In this document: one piece after another, positions 54,070 through 63,541 of the stretch
Layout: each line of letters begins with the position of its first letter
Numbering within the stretch: position 1 is the first letter of the stretch
DNA from: Pseudoneobacillus rhizosphaerae
GTDB lineage: Bacteria; Bacillota; Bacilli; Bacillales; Cytobacillaceae
DNA length: 64,000 nt
Assembly (NCBI RefSeq): GCF_917563885.1
Contig: NZ_CAKJTG010000001.1
Location: 1-64,000, forward strand
Reading direction: 5' to 3'
Translations under genes and position numbers: made by a program
Notes under the pieces: generated by a model
Databases searched by the model: none
What the model was told of the DNA's origin: nothing
The model's input: the letters and a program-made list of their open reading frames with translations, nothing else

Positions 54070-55278
54070 ATGATACAGCGATTACAGCCTGCATACTTTT
54101 TTATGCTAGAATGCTTTTTTCTTTATTTCCTAGTTTTTGTGTTTTATACACGTTCAGGAGAGATTCCTTCTATCCCTGCCATATTATCGATTATCATAGG
54201 AGGGAATTTATTCCTTTATTTAGTTTCGAAAAAAAATATTGTTAATAACGGCATTCCCTTTATTTGTGCCATTTTATTAAGTGGGATTGCTTATTTTCTT
54301 GGTTTTTCTATAATGTCTATTGTGTTATGTTCTGTTTTTTTATATTTTAGAATCAGTTCGTTTATTAAGGATTCTTCTTTATGGAAAGAGGAAAGAACCA
54401 ATTTAGCGATAGTATTTTATAGTAGTAGCATTCTTGTTTTCTTTATCGGATGGATTTTCCGTTATCCTTATATGAATGTCCTGTTCGGAATGGTCATTGC
54501 TTTCACCGTTCTTTATAGTATTGGTAGGTTTTTACAGCAAACGGGTGATCATTTTGAAGCTCGTGATGTTTTGGGCTTATCCAGTGCCCTGTTTATAGCG
54601 GTCGTTTTAACTGTATTAGGAACATTACTTATACCTGGTGTGAAGTTTGTGTTTATTAAAATATTCTCAGGTTTAGCCGTTATTGCTAGTATTATAGGAA
54701 GTCCAATCTTTGCCTTAATTGAAGGAATTATCCTTGGTATTAAATCACCCGAGTCACCAGATGATCCGTTTGCTCAAGGAGAAGTAGGTGATAGAAAGGA
54801 AACCTATGAAAAAATTATTCCTGTAGAAGGAATTCCATCTTGGTTTTGGTTAGTCTTATTAGTCGTATTACTAATAATAATTTGGGTAATTATAAAAAGG
54901 AAATCAAAAATAGTGGATAAAGAAATTCAAGAATCATCACAGATTAAACTGGAACATATCCCATTATCAGTCAAAATGGGTAGGAAGCGAAAGTTTTTCA
55001 GAAGTCCTTCTCCACATGAATATATGCGTAAATTGGTCTTTCATCTTGATGAATATGCAAGTAAATATCATCTTGGTAGATATCCAAATGAAACCGTTCG
55101 AGAATGGTTTGAGCGTGTAGAGTTCCAGAAAAACGAAGACCTATTCGCTGCTTACGAAAGTGTTCGATATGGCAATATTGATATTGTACTCGATAAACAT
55201 GATGCCCAGCGTTTTGAAGATATGATTCTAAAGATAAAAAAGGAAATTAAGGATCGAAATAATAAGAAAAAGGGATAG
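54070..55278 (+). CDS. Membrane protein, third gene of the MoxR-DUF58 operon
   Basis: 402 aa. About eight hydrophobic segments in the first 220 aa, another near residues 256-275 (FWLVLLVVLLIIIWVII), then a basic cytoplasmic domain (SPHEYMRKLVFHLDEYASKYHLGRYPNETVREW). This resembles the DUF4129 tail found on TgpA-type transglutaminases. The extracellular transglutaminase-like domain usual for this third gene is missing here. SD at GGTGATAAATG. Function inferred only from context. Confidence 0.8.
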   Translation: MIQRLQPAYFFMLECFFLYFLVFVFYTRSGEIPSIPAILSIIIGGNLFLYLVSKKNIVNNGIPFICAILLSGIAYFLGFSIMSIVLCSVFLYFRISSFIKDSSLWKEERTNLAIVFYSSSILVFFIGWIFRYPYMNVLFGMVIAFTVLYSIGRFLQQTGDHFEARDVLGLSSALFIAVVLTVLGTLLIPGVKFVFIKIFSGLAVIASIIGSPIFALIEGIILGIKSPESPDDPFAQGEVGDRKETYEKIIPVEGIPSWFWLVLLVVLLIIIWVIIKRKSKIVDKEIQESSQIKLEHIPLSVKMGRKRKFFRSPSPHEYMRKLVFHLDEYASKYHLGRYPNETVREWFERVEFQKNEDLFAAYESVRYGNIDIVLDKHDAQRFEDMILKIKKEIKDRNNKKKG

Positions 55279-55308
55279 AGAAGAAAGCTTCTCTATCCCT
55301 TTTTTTTA
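55267..55308 (+). terminator. Terminator of the MoxR operon
   Basis: AAAAAGGGATAGAGAAG pairs with CTTCTCTATCCCTTTTT around AAAG, followed by further T. Confidence 0.85.
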
Positions 55309-55400
55309 GGCATAAGATTTTACTGTTATAATGAAACCCTAATTAAAAAAAAACGTCAAATATATTAAACAACAGTTTTTTAATGAAAGGGCTGAAGAAA

Positions 55401-55667
55401 ATGTTCTTTGTTATTGTTTTTGTACTTGGATTGCTAAGTACATTACTTTTCATAAAAGTTAAATCCAAATGGGCAAAGTGGATTCCAGCGTTTATATTTT
55501 TTGTTGCAACCATATTAATGGGTGGAAAGGCCAAGTTTTTCCCCGCACCTGAAATGGAGGTTTTAGGTGAAATTGTCTACTTTATGATATTTGGAACGAT
55601 TACGATTGGAGCCGTAATTGGTGGAGGAATTGTCCATTTTTGGAACAAAAGAAAAAGCCTAAAATAA
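55401..55667 (+). CDS. Small membrane protein, three helices
   Basis: 88 aa beginning MFFVIVFVLGLLSTLLFIKV, with further hydrophobic segments IPAFIFFVATILMGG and FMIFGTITIGAVIGGGIVHF. Perhaps YesK-like, but not certain. ATG 55401 has AAAGGG at 9 nt; an ATG 18 nt upstream lacks an SD. Confidence 0.7.
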   Translation: MFFVIVFVLGLLSTLLFIKVKSKWAKWIPAFIFFVATILMGGKAKFFPAPEMEVLGEIVYFMIFGTITIGAVIGGGIVHFWNKRKSLK

Positions 55668-55704
55668 CGTTTAATAAGATTTACAGCACTTAGATGGTTA
55701 TAAT

Positions 55705-56094
55705 TTATATTTTGGGTGATACAAGCTCAACTTTAATTCTGTCTGGGTCTTCAAAAAAGACAGCATGATAATCTTTCCCACCTGCAAATGGGTGTTTATC
55801 AAGGTACAAGATGTTGATTCCTTTATCTTTTAATTTTGCCGTTATTTCTTCCACCTGTTGTGTAGATTTTGCATGAAAGGCCAAATGGTTAAGACCAACT
55901 CGACATCGGTGGTAAGTAATATCCATAAATCGATTTTCTGTTTGAACAAACACAATATATGTATCTCCATACTTCCAACTGATTCCCTTATCCCATTTTT
56001 GGTATGTCTCATATCCTAATTCGGTTAAAAGCCAGTCCCAAAATTGAGTGGATTTTTCTAAATTAGAGACATAAATTTCTATATGATGTAGCAA
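55705..56094 (-). CDS. VOC (glyoxalase-like) family protein
   Basis: 129 aa. MLHHIEIYVSNLEKSTQFW, RVGLNHLAFHAKS and DRIKVELV give the VOC fold with candidate His/His/Glu metal ligands. The PFAGGKDYHAVFFEDPD stretch is typical of VOC members. Substrate unknown. SD AAAAAGGGGGAT on the minus strand. Confidence 0.87.
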   Translation of the reverse strand: MLHHIEIYVSNLEKSTQFWDWLLTELGYETYQKWDKGISWKYGDTYIVFVQTENRFMDITYHRCRVGLNHLAFHAKSTQQVEEITAKLKDKGINILYLDKHPFAGGKDYHAVFFEDPDRIKVELVSPKI

Positions 56095-56459
56095 TTTGGA
56101 TCCCCCTTTTTATTATTATTTTATCAGAAAATTAAAACTCGATCACGACAGATCAATTCAATTAAGCTTTGAATTGTTTAAAAAAATTGAAGTGTCATTT
56201 ATTTTAACCTATTTCAGTGCCTTCCTAATATTAGGAGGGTTTTTTGTGTTACATAAGAAATATCCTAACTACATCTTAAGTCTTAGAAAAAGTTAAATCT
56301 CCAGGTGCATTTGTCTTAGCGTAAAATCAATTATCATAACAATATGTAAATTATGGATAAAGTTCCATATAATTTAAATTTATATGAAGGAGAATTCATT
56401 TTAGTGTTGAAAACTTTAATGTTAGGGAGAAAGTCCTATTTCGGAAGGAAGGTATTATT

Positions 56460-59400
56460 TTGAAAAAGATTATCCGTTTTAGTATGAAAAATGCAGTAGC
56501 TTTGTTTCTAGTGATGCTACTCATAATAGGTGGAGGTATTTATTCTTTAAGGGAAATTAATATTGAAAAGTATCCCAATGTAGACATACCTTATTTAACT
56601 GTAGTGATACCATACCCAGGTGCTTCACCTGAGCAATCCATAAAGGATATTGGAGAGCCAGTTGAAAGAGAAATAATGAATATTGATGGTGTCAAAAATG
56701 TTTATACGGATGGAGTCGCGAATGTCGTTTATTCGACGATGGAGTTTGATTTATCAATTAGTATGGATGATGCAGAACAGCTTGTAAGGTCAGCTATAGA
56801 TAAACTTAAATTACCAGAAACGGCAGGGGATATCGAATTTTTTAAACAAGGCCCAGAGCCAGATCCAACGGTATTTTCGTTGGGGATATTTGCTAAAGAC
56901 AACCAATCAAAATTAGAAAAATTTGTTTCGGAAAAAATGATTCCGATGCTTGAATCCATCGAAGGGGTCAGTAAGGTTGATGTTGGTGGAATAGAAGAGA
57001 AGACAGTGACCATTCGACTTATTCCAGAAGAACTTAAGAAAAGAGGCATTACTCTTGATGATGTCAGAACAGCTATTAATGCGAACAATCTTACCATTCC
57101 AACAGGAAATGTTGCAATTTCTAATCAAGTATTGCCAGTTCGTGTTAGTAAAGAACTGAAATCACTTGATGATGTCAAAAATATCCGCCTTTTTACAATG
57201 GGATCTCCTATACAATCGGTAAACCCAGAGCTGGAAAATATAAAACTAAGTGAAATTGCAGAGGTAGAGTACGGAAGTGAGGTTAAAAGTAATTTTACTC
57301 GTATCAATGGAGAGCCTGGTGTACGTGTCGGAATTATCGCAGAAGGTGGAGCCAATGTAGTCGAGATTGTTGAAAATGCGAAGGAAGAAATCAGGAACAT
57401 ACAGCTTCCTGAAGGGGTTGAAGTCAAAACACTTAGAGATCAATCAATCGAAATTAAGGATTCCGTATATTCAATGCTTAGAGAAGCTTTACTAGGGGCT
57501 ATAATGGCCGTTGTCGTTACATTCTTGTTTTTAAGAAATATCCGATCCACACTAATTGCCATAATCTCCATTCCACTTTCTATCTTTGCCTCTTTTACAG
57601 TTATTAATATGCTGGGGTATACCTTGAATATTATGACATTGGCTGGGATTGCAGTTGCAGTTGGGCGAGTAGTTGATGATTCAATTGTTGTCATTGAAAA
57701 TGTTTTTAGAAGAGTTAGTGCTACAAAAGAGCGAAATGAACGATTAGTTGAGCAGGCAACAAGGGAAGTGGCATCTGCTATTACTTCCTCCACCATTACA
57801 ACGGTCGCCGTATTTTTACCGATGGCTTTTGTTCCTGGTATTATTGGTAAATTCTTTGCGCCATTGGCTTGGACCATTGTCATTTCCTTATTGTTTTCGC
57901 TTATAGTGGCCGTTACAATTGTTCCACTCATGTCGAGAATTTTTCTTTTAAAAATCTCACCAAAAGAACATAGTGAAAATACTTTGCAAAAAGGTTATCG
58001 TAAAAGCCTTCAATGGGTATTGAAAAATAGAGTTTTAACTCTAATGATGTCAATTGTTCTTCTTGTTAGTTCTGTTGGTCTAATTGCACCAAAACTTGGA
58101 ACCACATTTTTACCACAAGAAAAAGCGAGTAATTTTGACGTGAACATTTCAATGGAAAAGGGGACCTCACCAGAAGACACTAGTGCTGTGGCAAGCAAGG
58201 TGGAAGAAATTCTTATGGATAAAGAAGAAGTTAAATTAGTTAGCACGAGTGTATATGGAGGAGATGAGTATGCTTCCATTACCTTTTCATTAAATGATTC
58301 TGTAGAAGATGTAGATGGTTTAATAGAAGGTTTACGTGATCAATTTACTAAAATTACTGAAGCAAAAGAAATTTCTGTAAGGGGAGTTGGCAGTTTTGCA
58401 GGTGGGGCTCAGTCCCAGTATGTAATGGTAGTAAACGGCTCTGACTTTGAAGAGATAAAAACAGCTAGTCATAAAATAGTCAATGTGCTTAAAGAAATTG
58501 ATGGGATGGCTGACGTCAGTTCTTCACTAGAAGGTGATGAACCGGAAATTGAAATTGATTTGAACGAAGATAAGCTTGCTGAAAATGGTTTGATGCCAGC
58601 GATGGTTGGAAAAAGCCTTCGCGAACTTATTAATGGTGATATCATAACAACTATGAATCTTGATGATAAAAATACAGATGTAAAGCTAAGCTTAAAAATG
58701 AAAGAGATTAATAGCCTTGAAACTCTAGGAGAACAAGAAATTAACAATGTAATGGGAATGCCGGTTGCTCTAAAAGAATTAGGGACTCTGAAACGTGTCA
58801 ACAATCGAACAGTGATCACTCATTTAAATCGAAATGAATATGTCATGGTGTTTGCGCAAATTACTGATTCAAAAACAGGTGAAGTAACGAAAAAAGCAGA
58901 TGAAGCAATAGCCAAGCTAGATTTACCAGAATCTGTGGATTACTACAAGGAGGGAGCATCTGCAGCGATGGAGGAAGGCTTTAAAAATATGGCCATTGCC
59001 ATTGCTGTTAGTATCCTTTTAGTCTACTTAGTTATGGTTATAGCATTTGGTGAGGGGAAAGCTCCGTTTGTTATTTTGTTTGCCATCCCGTTTTCAGTGA
59101 TTGGTGCTTTAATCGGTCTTTTCATTGTAAAAGAACCAATAGGCATGCCTGCCATGATTGGATTGCTCATGTTGAATGGAATTGTTGTGACGAATGCAAT
59201 CGTATTAATTGACAAAGTGAAGCAAAATGAAAAAACGGGAATGTCTAAACACGATGCATTAATCGAAGCTGGAGTAATTCGGATTAGACCAATCCTCATG
59301 ACAGCGATTGCGACAGTAGGAGCTTTAATTCCAATGGCTCTATCAAGCCATGCGGGAATTGTCTCAGCTTCACTGGCTGTAGTCGTTATTGGTGGATTAA

Positions 59401-59510
59401 CGACATCTACCATGCTTACTCTATTTATTGTACCTGTTTTATACAGCTTGATGAGCTTTAAAAAGAAAGCAAATAAGAATGAAGAAAAAACTTACACAAA
59501 GGCTGTTTAA
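56460..59510 (+). CDS. RND-family efflux transporter (AcrB/SwrC-like)
   Basis: 1016 aa, 12-helix resistance-nodulation-division pump. First helix is NAVALFLVMLLIIGGGIYS. Large extracytoplasmic loops follow helices 1 and 7. The proton-relay motif in helix 4 is AVGRVVDDSIVVIENVFRR. Gram-positive members such as B. subtilis SwrC export surfactin or drugs. TTG start after GGAAGGAAGG. No HlyD-type adaptor gene lies next to it. Monocistronic. Confidence 0.93.
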   Translation: MKKIIRFSMKNAVALFLVMLLIIGGGIYSLREINIEKYPNVDIPYLTVVIPYPGASPEQSIKDIGEPVEREIMNIDGVKNVYTDGVANVVYSTMEFDLSISMDDAEQLVRSAIDKLKLPETAGDIEFFKQGPEPDPTVFSLGIFAKDNQSKLEKFVSEKMIPMLESIEGVSKVDVGGIEEKTVTIRLIPEELKKRGITLDDVRTAINANNLTIPTGNVAISNQVLPVRVSKELKSLDDVKNIRLFTMGSPIQSVNPELENIKLSEIAEVEYGSEVKSNFTRINGEPGVRVGIIAEGGANVVEIVENAKEEIRNIQLPEGVEVKTLRDQSIEIKDSVYSMLREALLGAIMAVVVTFLFLRNIRSTLIAIISIPLSIFASFTVINMLGYTLNIMTLAGIAVAVGRVVDDSIVVIENVFRRVSATKERNERLVEQATREVASAITSSTITTVAVFLPMAFVPGIIGKFFAPLAWTIVISLLFSLIVAVTIVPLMSRIFLLKISPKEHSENTLQKGYRKSLQWVLKNRVLTLMMSIVLLVSSVGLIAPKLGTTFLPQEKASNFDVNISMEKGTSPEDTSAVASKVEEILMDKEEVKLVSTSVYGGDEYASITFSLNDSVEDVDGLIEGLRDQFTKITEAKEISVRGVGSFAGGAQSQYVMVVNGSDFEEIKTASHKIVNVLKEIDGMADVSSSLEGDEPEIEIDLNEDKLAENGLMPAMVGKSLRELINGDIITTMNLDDKNTDVKLSLKMKEINSLETLGEQEINNVMGMPVALKELGTLKRVNNRTVITHLNRNEYVMVFAQITDSKTGEVTKKADEAIAKLDLPESVDYYKEGASAAMEEGFKNMAIAIAVSILLVYLVMVIAFGEGKAPFVILFAIPFSVIGALIGLFIVKEPIGMPAMIGLLMLNGIVVTNAIVLIDKVKQNEKTGMSKHDALIEAGVIRIRPILMTAIATVGALIPMALSSHAGIVSASLAVVVIGGLTTSTMLTLFIVPVLYSLMSFKKKANKNEEKTYTKAV

Positions 59511-59534
59511 TTATTAGTCTTTGAAAGATTGCAA

Positions 59535-59564
59535 AAAGCCAGAGCATTTGAAGGCTCTGGCTTT
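59535..59564. terminator. Bidirectional terminator
   Basis: AAAGCCAGAGC pairs perfectly with GCTCTGGCTTT between the convergent RND and opuAC genes. Confidence 0.85.
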
Positions 59565-59568
59565 ATAT

Positions 59569-60456
59569 TTACTCTAGTAAATCTTCAATTGAATCAATAT
59601 CCATATAAGCTGGAACTACTAATCCAAGGTTTGTTCCATGTAGATTAGGGCCTAAATCTTCAAATTGACCTTTAAATTCTTCGTAATAATCAGCATGTGT
59701 GGTTGGTAACCAAGCTCCAACTATGGCATCACCATTTCCCCTTGATACTCCTGCCCACATCGGACCAGCATCAACCTGAACAACGTCTACTTCATATCCA
59801 ACACCTTCAAGAAGATTTTTGGCTACATGTGTACTAGCAATAACATCGTCCCAAGCTACATACAACAAGCGTAACTTTTCTTTAGATACCTTGTTTACAC
59901 CTTCTGTCCATTGACTAACAAGGTCTGAATTTTCACTAGTCCATTTATTTGCTGCATCTTCAGGACCCATTCCATCTTGGATTAATTTCATGACAGACTC
60001 TAAATGAGTTGGCTCCCATTGAAACTGATCTAATACTTTATAAGCATCAGGATGATCTTCCTTTAAGCCAAGACGAACGATTGTGTTTGTATCTTCCGCA
60101 TCGCCATAAATACCTTTAGGATCCTCTAGGTATTTTAAGTCAAATTCAGCGAATTTCCAGTGTGGGCTCCAACCAGTAATAATAATCGGTTCTTCTTTTT
60201 TATAAGCCTTCGCTAATGCAGCTGTCATCGCTGCTCCTGAGCCTTCAACAACTTCCCATTCATCCAAACCATATTCTGGTAACACTTTGTCTATAGTAAG
60301 TTTCATTAAACCTGCACCAGGGTCAATGCCAACAATCTTATAATCTAGTTGTTCACCAATTGATTGAGAAGAGGTGTCCGCTTTTTCTCCTGAACATGCT
60401 GCTAAACCAAATGTTAATACGGACAAAGTTGTTAATCCTAGTAGTTTCTTAATCAT
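59569..60456 (-). CDS. opuAC: Glycine betaine ABC transporter substrate-binding lipoprotein
   Basis: 295 aa. Lipobox FGLAAC with lipidated Cys21. The mature protein has ligand-cage aromatics in GWSPHWKFAEF, GPMWAGVSRGNGDAIVGAWLP and VAWDDVI typical of OpuAC/ProX type II. Binds glycine betaine or related osmoprotectants outside the membrane. Length matches B. subtilis OpuAC. Third gene of opuA, 11 nt after opuAB. Confidence 0.94.
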   Translation of the reverse strand: MIKKLLGLTTLSVLTFGLAACSGEKADTSSQSIGEQLDYKIVGIDPGAGLMKLTIDKVLPEYGLDEWEVVEGSGAAMTAALAKAYKKEEPIIITGWSPHWKFAEFDLKYLEDPKGIYGDAEDTNTIVRLGLKEDHPDAYKVLDQFQWEPTHLESVMKLIQDGMGPEDAANKWTSENSDLVSQWTEGVNKVSKEKLRLLYVAWDDVIASTHVAKNLLEGVGYEVDVVQVDAGPMWAGVSRGNGDAIVGAWLPTTHADYYEEFKGQFEDLGPNLHGTNLGLVVPAYMDIDSIEDLLE

Positions 60457-60467
60457 TTAATCTCCTC

Positions 60468-61301
60468 CTATTTTTTAGTCCCTATTTTTTGGGTAATCCT
60501 GTCTAAAACAATCGCAATAATAACGATGGATAGACCCGCTTCAAAACCTATTCCAGTTTTAATTTGCGTGACAGCTCGATACACTTCTGTACCTAAACCT
60601 GGCGCTCCGACCATGGATGCTATTACAACCATAGATAATGCCAACATAATACTTTGATTAATACCTGCCATAATGGTTGGCATAGCTAAAGGCAATTGAA
60701 CTTTTAGAAGACGCTGACTTGTTGTAGATCCAAATGCTTCAGAGGCTTCAATTATATCTGAGGGAACTTGTTGAATCCCTAATATCGTTAATCGAATCGT
60801 TGGTGGCATTGAAAAAATGACAGATGAGACAACACCTGGAACTACACCTATATTGAAAAAGAAAATAGCTGGTATTAAATACACAAACGCAGGCATTGTT
60901 TGCATAAAGTCCAAGATAGGGGTGACAATTTGTTTGACAACTTTCTTTTGTGAAGCCCAAATTCCAAGTGGAATACCGATGATAATCGATATAAAAACTG
61001 CCGTTAGTACAATTGCTAACGTTTCTATCATTTCTACCCAATACCCGAGATTATAGATTATTAAAAGTCCGATAACGGTGAAAAGAGTTAAACGCCATTT
61101 ACTCACTTTCCATGCTAAGAACCCAATCATTGCAATGAGTAATAACGCGGGAATAAATGTTAGTAATGCAACTAAACCTTCAACAAAGCCTTCTAAAATG
61201 GTCGTAATGGAATCAAAGAACCATTCAAAATTGATGGTCAACCATACTACTAATTCATCGATATATTTTGCTAATGGTAATTTCGGAATCAAGTCATTCA
61301 T
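60468..61301 (-). CDS. opuAB: Glycine betaine ABC transporter permease
   Basis: 277 aa. Several transmembrane helices and the permease EAA motif ([24 protein letters not shown]). [15 protein letters not shown] and [15 protein letters not shown] are typical of OpuAB/ProW. Its ATG overlaps the opuAA stop by 4 nt (translational coupling). Confidence 0.95.
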   Translation of the reverse strand: MNDLIPKLPLAKYIDELVVWLTINFEWFFDSITTILEGFVEGLVALLTFIPALLLIAMIGFLAWKVSKWRLTLFTVIGLLIIYNLGYWVEMIETLAIVLTAVFISIIIGIPLGIWASQKKVVKQIVTPILDFMQTMPAFVYLIPAIFFFNIGVVPGVVSSVIFSMPPTIRLTILGIQQVPSDIIEASEAFGSTTSQRLLKVQLPLAMPTIMAGINQSIMLALSMVVIASMVGAPGLGTEVYRAVTQIKTGIGFEAGLSIVIIAIVLDRITQKIGTKK

Positions 61302-62551
61302 TTAATCACCACCTTAGGTTTGTCATTGTTGACATCTTGTTTTTCATTCCAAACATTAATGTGTTTTTCGTTACCAGCCAAAGCACCAATAACGGCCCCT
61401 TTTATTAAAATCCCCTTTAATCGCTTTTGATCATCAATGACGGCAACAGGTATAGTTGCTTCAGATACTTTATCGAACAAATCTGTAAGTAAAGTATCAG
61501 GGCTAACCGTAGATAGATCAGTAGTGATAATTTGGTGGAGGGATTGCTGAGTTTCTAACGCCTTTCTTGCATCAACTGCTGAAACCACTCCTAATAATTT
61601 TTTCTGCTTGTCTACAGCATAAATAGAGGAAATTCCGAGTTCTCGCATTAATTGGAGGGCTACACGGGGGCCTTTTTCAATTTGAACCGTTTCGGCTCGT
61701 TTCATCACATGATGGGCTGTCAATACTTTTGATAAGTCAACATCTTCTACGAATCTCTCAACATATTGATTAGATGGATTCATCAAAATTTCCTCAGGTG
61801 TACCAATTTGAACAATATTACCATCCTTCATAAGGGCGATTCGATCCCCAATTCTCAATGCTTCATCTAAATCATGAGTAATAAAGACAATCGTCTTTTC
61901 AACGGACGACTGAAGCTCCAAAAGTTCATCCTGCATATCTTTACGGATAAGTGGATCTAGAGCACTAAATGCTTCATCCATAAGTAAGATATCTGGGTCA
62001 TTTGCCAACGCTCGTGCCAATCCTACACGCTGCTGCATCCCACCACTAAGTTGGTCAGGAAATTGATTTTCAAACCCCTTTAATCCGACAAGATGCAAAG
62101 CTTCCATAGCCGTCTTTTGTCGTTCTTCTTTCGACATACCTTGAATTTCTAATCCAAAAGCAGTGTTTTCTAGTATCGTAAAATGAGGTAATAAGGCAAA
62201 TTTTTGGAAGACCATACTTATTTTTTTTCTTCTAACTTGTCTTAGTTTTTCCTTACTCATTTTTACTACATCCTGGTCATCTATTAGGACCTTGCCAGAG
62301 GTTGGATCAATTAAACGGTTTAACAATCGTACGAGCGTTGATTTCCCACTCCCAGAAAGACCCATAATAACAAATATTTCTCCTGTTCTAACCTCAAAGC
62401 TTGCTTGGTTGACACCAACTGTACAGCCTGTATTTTGAAGAATCTCTTGTTTGGATTTACCGTTACTGAGTTGTTGCAAAGCTTGCTTTGTATTTTTGCC
62501 GAAAATTTTGGTCACTTGTTCTACTTTAATTTTTATTGTTTTTTCATCCAT
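61298..62551 (-). CDS. opuAA: Glycine betaine ABC transporter ATPase with CBS domains
   Basis: 417 aa. Walker [10 protein letters not shown], signature [15 protein letters not shown], Walker [14 protein letters not shown]. The C-terminal CBS pair ([15 protein letters not shown] and [20 protein letters not shown]) senses ionic strength or c-di-AMP in relatives. Powers osmoprotectant uptake. First gene of the opuA operon. Confidence 0.95.
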   Translation of the reverse strand: MDEKTIKIKVEQVTKIFGKNTKQALQQLSNGKSKQEILQNTGCTVGVNQASFEVRTGEIFVIMGLSGSGKSTLVRLLNRLIDPTSGKVLIDDQDVVKMSKEKLRQVRRKKISMVFQKFALLPHFTILENTAFGLEIQGMSKEERQKTAMEALHLVGLKGFENQFPDQLSGGMQQRVGLARALANDPDILLMDEAFSALDPLIRKDMQDELLELQSSVEKTIVFITHDLDEALRIGDRIALMKDGNIVQIGTPEEILMNPSNQYVERFVEDVDLSKVLTAHHVMKRAETVQIEKGPRVALQLMRELGISSIYAVDKQKKLLGVVSAVDARKALETQQSLHQIITTDLSTVSPDTLLTDLFDKVSEATIPVAVIDDQKRLKGILIKGAVIGALAGNEKHINVWNEKQDVNNDKPKVVIK

Positions 62552-62590
62552 ATTTCCACCCCTACTTTCTGTCTCACAACTACCTTATTA

Positions 62591-62620
62591 ATTATAGAAA
62601 AGATTTTCTACGGAGCACAA
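62591..62620 (-). promoter_or_regulatory. Probable promoter of the opuA operon
   Basis: On the minus strand TTGTGC (62620-62615), 18-nt spacer, TATAAT (62596-62591), about 40 nt upstream of opuAA. Perfect -10, weak -35. Confidence 0.55.
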
Positions 62621-62653
62621 AGCGCATATAAGGGGATATATAGCCGTATTGTT

Positions 62654-62684
62654 TGTACAGAATTTACTGTATGTACTGTACAGT
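62654..62684. promoter_or_regulatory. Candidate GbsR-type operator (ACTGTA repeats)
   Basis: TGTACAG (62654-62660) and CTGTACA (62676-62682) form an inverted repeat. ACTGTACAGT (62675-62684) is itself a perfect 10-bp palindrome, and another ACTGTA lies at 62666. It sits between the divergent opuA and regulator genes, just upstream of the opuA -35. Confidence 0.55.
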
Positions 62685-62797
62685 GTGTATTCTTACAATT
62701 CCTTCTGAATACTCCCGATTCCTTATATTTCGTGATTTTTCGATTTGGTTTTTGTATGATAGTCTTATATAGATTCAATTATTAGGGACGTGAAGGT

Positions 62798-63346
62798 ATG
62801 GATGAAGATTTAAAGCTAGAAAGAGCGAGAATGCGTGTCATAGACACAATCACGCAGAATATGAATCTGTATGGAATTACTCCATCAGTAGGTAGATTAT
62901 ATGGACTTTTATATTTTAATGAAGAACCGATGAGTCTAGACAGTATGAAAGATGAACTGGGAATGAGTAAAACAAGCATGAGTACTTCTGTAAGGCAATT
63001 GCAGGAGTTGAAAATGGTTGAGAAAATATGGAAAAAAGGGACGAGAAAGGATTTATATCATTCCGTTGATGACTGGTATCAAACTTTCACTGATTATTTT
63101 TCAATTAAGTGGAGGAAGGGTATTTCTCAAAATATTGCTTCCATTAATAAATCTTTAGAAGAAGTTTCCGAACTATTGGAAAGTCCAAATACTCCAATAG
63201 AAATTAAAGAAGCAGCAAATAATGATAAAGATAGATTTCTCTATGCATTAGAGTACTATGATTGGCTAAATCGCTTAATTGATACATTCGAAACAAATGA
63301 AATATTTAAATTTGTTCCAAAACAAAAAGACACTCCGAAAAATTAA
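62798..63346 (+). CDS. GbsR/OpcR-type MarR-family regulator
   Basis: 182 aa. Winged HTH with GITPSVGRLYGLLYFNEEPMS and the recognition region MSKTSMSTSVRQLQ, wing KKGTRKDLYH, and a helical C-terminal ligand domain. B. subtilis GbsR senses choline and OpcR represses opuC; this divergent copy probably controls opuA. ATG after GACGTGAAGG. Monocistronic. Confidence 0.9.
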   Translation: MDEDLKLERARMRVIDTITQNMNLYGITPSVGRLYGLLYFNEEPMSLDSMKDELGMSKTSMSTSVRQLQELKMVEKIWKKGTRKDLYHSVDDWYQTFTDYFSIKWRKGISQNIASINKSLEEVSELLESPNTPIEIKEAANNDKDRFLYALEYYDWLNRLIDTFETNEIFKFVPKQKDTPKN

Positions 63347-63361
63347 AGGAGTGTCTTTTTG
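63324..63361 (+). terminator. Terminator after the GbsR-like gene
   Basis: AAAAAGACACTCC pairs with GGAGTGTCTTTTT. Confidence 0.85.
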
Positions 63362-63541
63362 TTTATCCTAAGATGCTTTACTTTTCATTAAGTTTGATTT
63401 CACTGCTGTGGATTTGGTCTTTAGCATGATTTTAGTTAATTGTAGGGTTTCATCATCCACCTTTCCATACCTTACCAAAAAGTATAAAATAAGATAATAA
63501 ATACAAGCTGATTCCGTATTAAATGACAACTGGAGGAATCT

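Noticed and set aside
56096-56296. 66-aa ORF with a hydrophobic tail divergent from the VOC gene
   Set aside because: The start overlaps the VOC start region, no SD is seen, and there is no other support.
57440-57931. 163-aa ORF antisense to the RND pump
   Set aside because: Shadow frame within a conserved coding region; no SD or conserved motif.
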